Assembly: GCA_945870425.1 (NCBI GenBank)
Contig: CAMBSD010000013.1
Span: 1 to 64,000, forward strand
Direction: 5' to 3'
Length of the DNA stretch: 64,000 nt
Origin: Chitinophaga pinensis
GTDB lineage: Bacteria; Bacteroidota; Bacteroidia; UKL13-3
This document shows positions 16,698-24,493 of this stretch, piece after piece. Positions within the stretch are counted from its first letter, which is position 1. Every line of letters begins with the position of its first letter. Made by a program: the position numbers and the translations under genes. The notes beneath the pieces were generated by a model. That model saw nothing but the letters and a program-made list of their open reading frames with translations, was not told the DNA's origin and searched no databases.

Positions 16698-17042
16698 TTA
16701 TCCTATTCTCAGTCCATTTTTAACTGGTTTATCACTTGTTAATAGGGTAACAGCATCTCCATTTACAATGCCAAGCACAAGGCATTCACTTTGTATGTTT
16801 GCAATTTGTTTGGGTGGAAAATTAATCACTGCCATTATTTGTTTCCCAATTAGGTCTTCCGTTTTATAGAGTTTTGTTATTTGTGCAGATGATTTTCTAT
16901 GTCCCATTTCCCCAAAATCAATGACAAGTTTATAGGAAGGTTTTTTAGCATCTCCGAATACCTTGGCTTCTTGAATGGTGCCAACTCGGATATCAATTTT
17001 TTCAAAGTCTGACCAATCGATTTTTTTTGCGTTTGTTTCCAT
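16698..17042 (-). CDS. csaA: tRNA-binding domain protein CsaA
   Basis: A 114-residue OB-fold protein of the EMAP/Arc1/CsaA type. 'IDWSDFEKIDIRVGTIQEAKVF', 'PSYKLVIDFGEMGHRKSSAQI', 'LIGKQIMAVINFPPKQIANIQSECLVLG' and the ending 'NGLRIG' follow the CsaA family from end to end. It binds tRNA-like RNA as a dimer and was described in Bacillus as an export-related chaperone; the role in Bacteroidota is not established. It is divergently transcribed from the SNF2 gene and stands alone. Confidence 0.9.
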   Translation of the reverse strand: METNAKKIDWSDFEKIDIRVGTIQEAKVFGDAKKPSYKLVIDFGEMGHRKSSAQITKLYKTEDLIGKQIMAVINFPPKQIANIQSECLVLGIVNGDAVTLLTSDKPVKNGLRIG

Positions 17043-17176
17043 TTGTAATTGTTAAAATATGATTTTCAAATTTAGGTTTGATTACTAGAAGTTTCGGTTA
17101 TCAAAGTGCAAAAAAGTAATTGCTTCAAAAAGGGTTTTTGTTTGATTGAATAGATATTAAAATACGAAAATCTTCC

Positions 17177-17206
17177 TTTGCATATCATAGAAATTGCCTA
17201 CTTTTA
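17177..17206 (+). promoter_or_regulatory. Promoter of the SNF2 gene
   Basis: TTTG (17177-17180), 18 bases and TActTTTa (17199-17206) give a good Bacteroidota promoter. The expected start of transcription falls within a few bases of the TTG at 17216, implying a very short leader. Confidence 0.6.
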
Positions 17207-17215
17207 CAAGCTTAA

Positions 17216-20200
17216 TTGGTTAATATTTTGCTGGTAGTAAACACGCAACCTTTTCTTTTGGTATACACCCTAGTGAATCATCCTTATTTAGGTTTGATCA
17301 TAGAACCTCATGTAGTTCAGGTGAATACTTTGGGCAAGTTTAGCCTTACCCACCAGCGTGTTTTTAGCCGCACGGCCTCCTATTTTAAAAAAGGATTAAG
17401 TGCCCTCGACTTTCAACTTTTAGAATTATTGGATGAAGTGGATGATGATTTTTTGTTTCGAAAGTTTCATCCTGACAATAAGAAGAAAATTCGTACAGCA
17501 GAGTTTTTCTCTAAACAATGTTCGGAGGAAATGTTTAACGAAAAAATTCGTCCTTATATTGAAGAGAAGATTGGAACCGTAATTGAAAAATTAAAGGGTA
17601 AAACCATCTATAAAACAGGTAATGATAATAATCCTACATCGGTTGAATTGCAAGTGAGTTCAGAGAAAGCTTCTGTGCTATTTCATTTCAGAAAAGATGG
17701 GGAAGGCACTCGATATTTTCCTACCATCAAGCACAAAGGACAGCGCATTGAGTTCATGTTTAAAGGGGCTCAAATCATCACACAAAATCCTGCTTGGATG
17801 GTTTTAGGCAATCAGTTGATAGATTTTGAAAAAAATGTAGATGGCAAAAAGTTGGTTCCTTTTCTTAATAAACGTTTTATACAAATTTCAAAAACTGCTG
17901 AAGAGAATTATTTTCAAAAATTTGTTACAAAGTTGGTTGAAAATTATGATGTATATGCAGAAGGCTTTGACATAAAAACACATGAGGCTGATATGAAGCC
18001 CTTGCTAAGTATGCAAAGCCTTTTTGATAACAAGGATATAGCCTTGAAACTGCAATTTGGTTATGCAGATGCAGTGTTTGATTATGCCAGTCAGCAAAGG
18101 GTGCAAGTTACCCTTAGCAAAAAAGAGGACAGCTATATTTTTTACAGAACAAAGCGCAGTCGCAAGCGCGAGGATGAGGTAAAGGAATTGCTTGATGGAA
18201 TGGGAATCATTCAGTTTAATCAATCATATTTTAAACTAAAAAACAGCAAACTTCCTCCTGCTGCAGGTACCTTGCTTAGTGAAGAAGCTACTAACAAATA
18301 CGATTTTTTAGAATGGTTGAATGAAAACCATGAAGTGTTGAAGCAACACAAAATCAAAATTATTCAAAATGAAGAAAGTTCAAGTAAATATTTTATTGGT
18401 AATCGTGAGATAAAGATTGAGGTAAAAGAACAGAAAGATTGGTTTGATGTGCAGGCCCTAGTTAAGTTTGGCGAATTTAGTTTTCCCTTTCTTTCCTTAC
18501 GCGAATATATACTGAAAGGCAAGAGAGAATTTATTTTGCCCAATGGTTTGATTGCTATTATACCCAACGAATGGTTTGGTAATTTGAGGGGTATTCTTGA
18601 ATTTTCTAAGAATGATGACGATATTCAACTAGATAAGCATCATATAGGTTTACTTGATGAAATTGCCAATCAAGGTGGGAAATATTTACAACTTAGCGAT
18701 AAGTTAGAGCAAATAAAAAACTATGGGCAGATAAAAGAAATGGCTTTGCCTGAAAAATTTGCAGGCGAGTTGAGACCTTATCAAAAGGCAGGTTTTGATT
18801 GGTTTTATTTTTTAAAAGAAAATCAATTTGGTGGTTGCTTAGCCGATGATATGGGTTTGGGTAAAACCATACAAACTTTGGCATTACTGCAAAAAGAAAG
18901 GGAACTATACATAAAGCAAGTAGGGGAGAGTCGCGTTGATTTGGAGCCTAAGATTGTTTTTGAAGATAGAACTAATAAGCCACAACATGCTGCACCCATT
19001 GTGCAACTTGATTTGTTTGCTTCTACTGCTCATACCGAGAAAAAAAAGACTACAGAATCTGCGAATGCTACTATTTCAATAACAAATAACGAAATAGCAA
19101 ATAACGCAATAACGAATATCGAACCAACACCTTTCGACTCCGCTCAAGGTGACATATCGGTATTGAATAACGCAATAACCAATAACGAAGTTCCAAATAA
19201 CACGACCTTCATTCGCACTTCATTGATTATTGTTCCCAATTCACTGGTGTATAACTGGTATACTGAGGCAATGAAATTTACACCTGATTTAAAAGTGTTG
19301 ATACATACAGGAATTGGTAGAAGTAAATCAGCGCAGGTTTTTGCACGCTATGATTTGATTATTTCTACTTATGGAACTGCCCGTGTAGATGTGGATGTAT
19401 TCAAGGCTCTTAAGTTCAATTATATTATCTTGGACGAAAGTCAGGCAATTAAGAATCCACAATCATTGTCTTCAAGAGCAGTAAGACAATTAAAGTCTGC
19501 AAATAAATTAGTTCTAACGGGAACCCCAATTGAAAATTCGGTTCAAGAACTTTGGAGTCAATTATCGTTTATCAATTCGGGTATGTTTGGTAGCTTGGCT
19601 TCGTTCACTGAAAGGTTTGTATTACCTATCGAAAAAGGCAAAGACCTTCAAAAGTTAAACCAACTAAAAGCCATCATCAAACCCTTTGTTTTGCGCAGAA
19701 CCAAAGACCAAGTGGCACAAGACTTACCTGAAAAAACAGAGCAGGTGATTTATTGCCCGATGAGTGAGGAGCAGCAAGAAGCTTACGAAACGGTTAAAAG
19801 TTACTATCGCAACGAGATTATCAAATCCATACGTGAGTTGGGTTTACCTCGCAGTCAATTTACGTTATTGCAAGGCTTAACCAAACTTAGGCAAATTGCT
19901 AATCACCCAAAGCTTAGCAACGAAACCTATGAACATGGAAGTGGTAAGTTTAACGAGATTATGTATCGTGCTGAAACCGCACAGGCAGAAGGACACAAGG
20001 TACTTATGTTTTCACAGTTTGTTAAGCAGTTGCATATTTTTAGTAAGTATTTTGATGAAAAAGGCATCAAGTATGCTTACTTAGATGGAAGCTTGTCAAG
20101 CGAAGAAAGACAAAGGATTGTAAATGACTTCCAACAAAACGAGGGCATTTCATTCTTCTTGATTTCACTGAAGGCAGGCGGTGTTGGCCTTAATTTAACT

Positions 20201-20452
20201 TCCGCTGATTATGTGTTTATGATTGACCCTTGGTGGAACCCAGCAGTTGAAAGGCAAGCAGTGGATAGAGCACACCGTATAGGGCAACATAAATCGGTTT
20301 TTATTTATAAATTCATTACCAAAGATACCGTTGAAGAAAAGATACTTGCCCTTCAAGAAAAGAAGAAAAATTTAGCTGATAGTTTGATTACTACCGAAGA
20401 GTCTTTTATCAAAAATATCGATGTGGATGAGATAATGGATATACTTACTTAG
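17216..20452 (+). CDS. SNF2-family DEAD/H-box helicase with an internal repeat-derived linker
   Basis: A 1078-residue Swi2/Snf2 ATPase starting with TTG; no ATG lies near the conserved N-terminus, and the promoter position supports this start. Residues 1-500 are the N-terminal module of bacterial SNF2 proteins. The ATPase core has 'DDMGLGKTIQ' (about 543), 'LDESQAIKN' (about 738), 'LTGTPIENS' (about 766), 'FSQF', and motif VI 'QAVDRAHRIGQ' (about 1014-1024). It remodels protein-DNA complexes; the target is unknown. Residues about 617-663, between motifs I and Ia, are encoded by DNA that looks like intergenic repeats (see findings). All catalytic motifs remain in frame. Confidence 0.93.
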   Translation: MVNILLVVNTQPFLLVYTLVNHPYLGLIIEPHVVQVNTLGKFSLTHQRVFSRTASYFKKGLSALDFQLLELLDEVDDDFLFRKFHPDNKKKIRTAEFFSKQCSEEMFNEKIRPYIEEKIGTVIEKLKGKTIYKTGNDNNPTSVELQVSSEKASVLFHFRKDGEGTRYFPTIKHKGQRIEFMFKGAQIITQNPAWMVLGNQLIDFEKNVDGKKLVPFLNKRFIQISKTAEENYFQKFVTKLVENYDVYAEGFDIKTHEADMKPLLSMQSLFDNKDIALKLQFGYADAVFDYASQQRVQVTLSKKEDSYIFYRTKRSRKREDEVKELLDGMGIIQFNQSYFKLKNSKLPPAAGTLLSEEATNKYDFLEWLNENHEVLKQHKIKIIQNEESSSKYFIGNREIKIEVKEQKDWFDVQALVKFGEFSFPFLSLREYILKGKREFILPNGLIAIIPNEWFGNLRGILEFSKNDDDIQLDKHHIGLLDEIANQGGKYLQLSDKLEQIKNYGQIKEMALPEKFAGELRPYQKAGFDWFYFLKENQFGGCLADDMGLGKTIQTLALLQKERELYIKQVGESRVDLEPKIVFEDRTNKPQHAAPIVQLDLFASTAHTEKKKTTESANATISITNNEIANNAITNIEPTPFDSAQGDISVLNNAITNNEVPNNTTFIRTSLIIVPNSLVYNWYTEAMKFTPDLKVLIHTGIGRSKSAQVFARYDLIISTYGTARVDVDVFKALKFNYIILDESQAIKNPQSLSSRAVRQLKSANKLVLTGTPIENSVQELWSQLSFINSGMFGSLASFTERFVLPIEKGKDLQKLNQLKAIIKPFVLRRTKDQVAQDLPEKTEQVIYCPMSEEQQEAYETVKSYYRNEIIKSIRELGLPRSQFTLLQGLTKLRQIANHPKLSNETYEHGSGKFNEIMYRAETAQAEGHKVLMFSQFVKQLHIFSKYFDEKGIKYAYLDGSLSSEERQRIVNDFQQNEGISFFLISLKAGGVGLNLTSADYVFMIDPWWNPAVERQAVDRAHRIGQHKSVFIYKFITKDTVEEKILALQEKKKNLADSLITTEESFIKNIDVDEIMDILT
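19081..19205 (+). repeat. Intergenic-type repeat embedded in frame in the SNF2 gene
   Basis: AATAACG-type heptamers flank TTTCGACTCCGCTCAAGG (19132-19149), which is followed by TGACAT. This differs by one base in 24 from the intergenic element at 8623-8646. Translation gives 'NNEIANNAITN', 'PFDSAQGD' and 'LNNAITNNEVPNN', low-complexity Asn-rich sequence unlike the rest of the protein. Confidence 0.75.
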
Positions 20453-20498
20453 CTGCTAGAGAAAGTTTCTTGAGCCTAGAAAATTATTATAAAATGGG

Positions 20499-21887
20499 CT
20501 ATTCCACCAAAATATTTTTCATCACTTCGCCTCCTTCATAAGTAAATCTAAGCATATATAATCCATTATTATTAGGGGTAAATTCGTTTGTTATGCCTTT
20601 CAATATATCAGTTGAAAAAACTTCTCTTCCACTCATATCAAACACAGTTAAATGAGAAGGCGTGCTACTTTGTATTTGAATGCTTTGTCCGTTTTTAGAG
20701 GGGTTAGGGAAAATTCGAATATTGTTTTTGTCGGCCAATACTTCTTCCGTTCCAGCTGGAAAGGCTTTTGCAAAAAAGGATTGACTTTCAGAATAGTTAC
20801 CACACATATTGGTTAATGAAAGTGCTTTCACCCTCCAATCAAATTGCCAATTGCCAAATAGTTTAGCATCATAAAATGTATCTTTCACCAATACATTTAA
20901 ATAGGCCGTTTCCCATAATTTTAAACGTGCTATTTGCACTTGATACATGGTGGCACCTTCGCTTTTGTTCCAAGAAAGTCGAACAGATGCTGAGTTAAGA
21001 TTGCTATCATTATTTAGAGGATATGCCAATGATGGCATTGCTGGATTTTCTACAATCATATTCTGACTGATAATGCCTCTTCCATCTAGATTGTTGCTCA
21101 TAGCCGTAAATTGCTCATTGCTAAAGCGACTATGGCAAACATCCAAAGAGTAATTCATAAACATGGAACTATCTGCCCTGAAAATTACGCCATTTGGGTC
21201 TTTCAAGAAATGCGGGTTACTGCAATCCCATCTACTTGAAATATAATCAGGCCTTGTATCACAGAATCCATCTCCTGCAATTCTGCAGTTGCTGCCATCC
21301 ACTTTTTCTTGGTATGCAACATCGGGTGTAGTTTTATTTTCCCAGCCATAAAAAGTATGTGGCAAACTAAAGAAATGACCAAGTTCATGGGTGAGTGTGG
21401 TGGCATTGATGCCTTGGCAGCTATTGATGATGTATACTACATCTAAGCCACCAAAATAAACGCCACAGTATGTATTGCTTGAGCCTGCAAAGAATATATT
21501 CACAGCATCATTGTCTTTGTATTGGATTGATAAATCATAAATGGTGTTATCATCCGTTTGGTACAATTTAGAATTATTAATATAATCAATCTCGCCTTTA
21601 ATATAAAACTGTACACCAATGGGTGAAAAATCTTGATTGATTTTGCAAAAGGATGCTATCAAAAGGTCTGATTTATAAAAACCGTTCCCTTTATCGTTAC
21701 CTACTATATGCACTTTGATAGGCACATATTTAATGGCTTTGTTCAAAAACAAACGTGGCGACTTGTCAAGTGTTTGCTGAAATGCATGCAACTTGTCCAT
21801 CTGTTCACGATTCATGATGGTAGCGCAAGGTTTCTGTGCCATAACCAGCACGGGCATTAGTAATATAAGATAAAATAATAGCTTCAT
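20499..21887 (-). CDS. T9SS-exported M43-like (pappalysin-type) metalloprotease
   Basis: A 462-residue secreted protein. The signal peptide ends 'PVLVMAQ' (residue 18). The zinc motif H167ELGH171FFSLPH177 is of the HExxHxxxxxH metzincin form, with Ser in the position usually held by Gly or Asn. A Met-turn candidate, 'MFMNYSLDVCHSRFS', follows at about 245. A fibronectin-III-like region ('SLAYPLNNDSNLNSASVRLSWN...YQVQIA') spans about 285-375. The C-terminal 75 residues ('IRIFPNPSKNGQSIQI...LTVFDMSGREVFS...GLYMLRF') form a T9SS type A sorting domain. It is probably cell-surface or secreted and degrades extracellular protein. Confidence 0.88.
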   Translation of the reverse strand: MKLLFYLILLMPVLVMAQKPCATIMNREQMDKLHAFQQTLDKSPRLFLNKAIKYVPIKVHIVGNDKGNGFYKSDLLIASFCKINQDFSPIGVQFYIKGEIDYINNSKLYQTDDNTIYDLSIQYKDNDAVNIFFAGSSNTYCGVYFGGLDVVYIINSCQGINATTLTHELGHFFSLPHTFYGWENKTTPDVAYQEKVDGSNCRIAGDGFCDTRPDYISSRWDCSNPHFLKDPNGVIFRADSSMFMNYSLDVCHSRFSNEQFTAMSNNLDGRGIISQNMIVENPAMPSLAYPLNNDSNLNSASVRLSWNKSEGATMYQVQIARLKLWETAYLNVLVKDTFYDAKLFGNWQFDWRVKALSLTNMCGNYSESQSFFAKAFPAGTEEVLADKNNIRIFPNPSKNGQSIQIQSSTPSHLTVFDMSGREVFSTDILKGITNEFTPNNNGLYMLRFTYEGGEVMKNILVE

Positions 21888-22053
21888 TTTGAACGATTAA
21901 GGCTACAAACTAAAACAATTTTATATGTTTGGGTAATTAAATTATTAAACCTTAACTGCTTTTTTACATTTGTGCATGTAAAAAAGATGACTATTAACAT
22001 CTAATAGTGCCGATTTACTTAGATTTACAGACAAAAATATACAATAAATAAAA

Positions 22054-22944
22054 ATGAAAAACATCACTGTAATTGGTTCAGGAACGATGGGTAATGGTAT
22101 AGCTCACGTATTTGCTCAAAATAATTATACCGTTAACCTTATTGATGTAAATGAAGCTGCCTTGAATAAGGCCATTGAAACCATAGGTAAAAATTTAGAC
22201 AGACAAGTTGCCAAAGGAACATTAACTGAGGCCGAAAAATCTTCAACTTTGGCTAATATTGCTACTTTTACTAGTTTGAAAGATGCAGCTTTAAATGCTG
22301 ATTTGGTTATTGAGGCGGCTAGCGAAAACATGGCCATCAAACTTGATATATTCAAACAATTAGATGAAATATGTCCAGCTCATACCATATTGGCTTCCAA
22401 TACCTCTTCAATCTCAATTACTAAAATTGCCAGTGTTACTAAGCGTCCAGAGCAAGTAATTGGTATGCACTTTATGAATCCAGTGCCTGTGATGAAATTG
22501 GTTGAAATTATTAACGGTTTTAAAACATCAAAACAAGTTTCTGAAACAATCGTTAACCTTAGCAAAGCAATTGGAAAAGTGCCAGCTGAAGCAAATGATT
22601 TCCCAGGTTTTATTGCGAATCGTGTTTTGTTGCCAATGATCAATGAAGCTATCACCTCCCTTCAAGAAGGTGTTGGTACTGTTGAATCGATTGACACTGT
22701 TATGAAATTGGGTATGGCTCATCCTATGGGACCATTGCAATTAGCAGATTTCATCGGTTTGGATGTTTGCTTAGCCATACTAAACGTTTTGTATGAAGGT
22801 TTAGGAAAAGATAAATATGCTCCATCTCCTTTATTAGTGAATATGGTTACTTCCGGTAATCTTGGCGCAAAATCTGGTGAAGGCTTCTATAAATATACTC
22901 CTGGTAGCAAAGAGCTAGTTGTAAGCGAAAGATTCAAAAGCTAA
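22054..22944 (+). CDS. 3-hydroxybutyryl-CoA dehydrogenase
   Basis: A 296-residue soluble enzyme that oxidises 3-hydroxyacyl-CoA with NAD(P). The Rossmann motif GSGTMGNGIA lies at residues 8-17. The catalytic His is in 'IGMHFMNPVPVMKLVEII' (about 138-155), with Ser and Asn in the 'ILASNTSSISITKIA' and 'FPGFIANRVLLPMINEA' motifs. The C-terminal domain has 'LGMAHPMGPLQLADFIGLDVC' and 'GEGFYKY'. Its length and motifs match Hbd/PaaH. There is no operon partner: a terminator follows directly, so it probably serves general fatty-acid or butyryl-CoA metabolism. Confidence 0.92.
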   Translation: MKNITVIGSGTMGNGIAHVFAQNNYTVNLIDVNEAALNKAIETIGKNLDRQVAKGTLTEAEKSSTLANIATFTSLKDAALNADLVIEAASENMAIKLDIFKQLDEICPAHTILASNTSSISITKIASVTKRPEQVIGMHFMNPVPVMKLVEIINGFKTSKQVSETIVNLSKAIGKVPAEANDFPGFIANRVLLPMINEAITSLQEGVGTVESIDTVMKLGMAHPMGPLQLADFIGLDVCLAILNVLYEGLGKDKYAPSPLLVNMVTSGNLGAKSGEGFYKYTPGSKELVVSERFKS

Positions 22945-22962
22945 TTTTATTGAATATAAATG

Positions 22963-22992
22963 AAAGGCTACCTCAAAAGGGTAGCCTTTTTA
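22963..22992 (+). terminator. Intrinsic terminator of the 3-hydroxybutyryl-CoA dehydrogenase gene
   Basis: AAAGGCTACC (22963-22972) and GGTAGCCTTT (22979-22988) form a perfect 10-bp stem with loop TCAAAA, followed by TTTAT, 18 bases after the stop. Confidence 0.9.
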
Positions 22993-23740
22993 TTTGGGTC
23001 AAGTTGATTTTATGGGGAATATTTGCAAACAAATAATTATTTTACTTTTTCCTTTTGAAGCATCAAATTCCCGATATGTCGGGACAAAATGCTTCTTCCG
23101 TTCCGATGCATCGGAATCAAGGTGCCTTATGTTCGTTGAGCGGAGTCGAAACGCCATTTCGACTCCGCTCAATGAACGTTTCGAACAAAAAGATTTCTCC
23201 TTGCCACTGTATAGTTTTTGCGACTCTAACGGACGTCCTTGCGAGCGTGAAGTGTGGCAATCTGTTTTAAGAGATTGCTTCATCGCGATAATCGGGATTC
23301 GCAATGACGATTTCACAACACTACGAAAATCGTGCTTCGTATTTGGAATGCCTTGCTTTAAAAGAGCTTTACAGCAAACGCCTTCGACATTCATTAAATC
23401 TGCCTGAAAATGTTTTTGTTTTTTTGTGGATGGTGGATAATAGTAAGCATATTTGAGTCATGCCTATCCAATTTGCTATGACTCTTTTGCTCTTACATGA
23501 CGGCTTAGTATGCGCTGCAAGAAAAAAGCAAATTACATTTTCCAAGGTTTTATGTCAGTCTTTTCACGCTCAGCGGGATGTTTCGTTTGGAATTTATACT
23601 GAGCGGAGCCGAAGTATCAAGACAAAATGAAAGCTACATCCTATATTCATAATGTTTGTGTTCTCCAAAATTAGTGTTGAAAAAAATACTTTCCCCAACT
23701 TTTGAATATGACTTTTTTATCTGAACAATTTTTGAAATAA
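22993..23740. repeat. Gene-free mosaic of palindromic intergenic repeats
   Basis: About 750 bases without a credible gene. In order: GAAGCAT...ATGCTTC (23057-23095) around TCCCGA/TCGGGA; perfect palindrome TTCCGATGCATCGGAA (23101-23116); GTTCGTTGAGCGGAGTCGAA and its inverted copy (23131-23151 and 23157-23177, 5-base loop, one mismatch); an inverted REP-like pair (23238-23263 and 23272-23310); and CTGAGCGGAGCCGAAG (23599-23614). The stretches 23311-23580 and 23616-23740 show nothing recognisable. Long frames on both strands at 22994-23407 arise from the palindromes. Confidence 0.75.
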
Positions 23741-23766
23741 AAAAAGCCCGCGATGGAGGGCTTTTT
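23741..23766 (-). terminator. Intrinsic terminator of the desaturase-merR-gldC operon
   Basis: AAAAAGCCC (23741-23749) and GGGCTTTTT (23758-23766) form a 9-bp stem. Read on the minus strand it follows the gldC stop by 20 bases and ends in a T-run. Confidence 0.85.
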
Positions 23767-23786
23767 GCTTTATAATTGTTTATGAA

Positions 23787-24146
23787 TTAGTGTTTGTGAT
23801 CTGGTCCAAAAACTTCCGTCATATGACCGAAGTTGTGAGCGAAATCGCGCATGGCATCAGCTACTTCTTTGTTTTGCGTAGCATTTTCAAAAGTATCAGC
23901 CATAGTGGCTAATGTTTGAAACATAAATAAATTCATTTCATCTACTTGCATGTCATTGGTCCATAAATCAATGCGCATGGCATTTTGTTGCAAGCCATCA
24001 AATATAGAAAGCATAATGCCTTTAGCTGGCTGTTTTCCTTCAAATTCTGCATCATCAGCATCCCACTCTATTTGCGCAGGAAGGCTTTCTTTGTCTAAAT
24101 GAACATCAATTCTAATTTGCGATGTTTTAGTTATTTCTGTACTCAT
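23787..24146 (-). CDS. gldC: Gliding motility protein GldC
   Basis: A 119-residue cytoplasmic protein. 'KTSQIRIDVHLDKESLPAQIEWDADDAEFEGKQPAKGIMLSIFDGLQQNAMRIDLWTNDMQVDEMNLFMFQTLATMADTF' is, from memory, the GldC pattern over nearly its whole length. In Flavobacterium johnsoniae GldC improves but is not essential for gliding, and its biochemical role is unknown. Here it is the last gene of a three-gene set with a MerR regulator (8 bases upstream) and a fatty-acid desaturase, an arrangement that does not itself imply motility. Confidence 0.88.
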   Translation of the reverse strand: MSTEITKTSQIRIDVHLDKESLPAQIEWDADDAEFEGKQPAKGIMLSIFDGLQQNAMRIDLWTNDMQVDEMNLFMFQTLATMADTFENATQNKEVADAMRDFAHNFGHMTEVFGPDHKH

Positions 24147-24154
24147 TATTATTA

Positions 24155-24478
24155 TTAAAGTTCGTTTTTAATATCTACTAAAAACTGTCTTACGGTTTTT
24201 AATCTGTTTATGATTTCTTGCTTTTGGGGTAATTCTTTGTCGTGTTTTAGTTTTTCCTTAGCTCCTTCAAGGGTATAACCCTGTTCTTTTAATAATTTAT
24301 GAATGAGTCTGAGGGTATCTATATCACTATGACTGTACTTGCGAGTTCCACCTGCGGTTTTACTAATCTTAAGTTGACTGAATTCCTTCTCCCAAAAACG
24401 AATTTGAGAGATATTTAGATTCAACTTCTCAGACACTTCACCAATAGTAAAATATAGCTTCTTTACTTCATCCTCCAT
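24155..24478 (-). CDS. MerR family transcriptional regulator
   Basis: A 107-residue regulator. The N-terminal winged helix is 'LYFTIGEVSEKLNLNISQIRFWEKEFSQLKISKTAGGTRKYSHSDIDTLRLIHKLLKEQGYTLEGAKEKL', the canonical MerR DNA-binding domain, followed by a short coiled-coil tail without metal-binding cysteines. It probably binds DNA as a dimer in response to a cellular signal that cannot be read from the sequence. Orthologues of this short form are common and conserved in Bacteroidota. It lies between the desaturase (15 bases) and gldC (8 bases) in one operon. Confidence 0.9.
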   Translation of the reverse strand: MEDEVKKLYFTIGEVSEKLNLNISQIRFWEKEFSQLKISKTAGGTRKYSHSDIDTLRLIHKLLKEQGYTLEGAKEKLKHDKELPQKQEIINRLKTVRQFLVDIKNEL

Positions 24479-24493
24479 TTGATAAAAAGATGT

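Noticed and set aside
22994-23407. Overlapping open frames of 131 and 137 codons on both strands
   Set aside because: Both run through stacked palindromes, mirror each other, and show no domain or start signal; they are products of the repeats.
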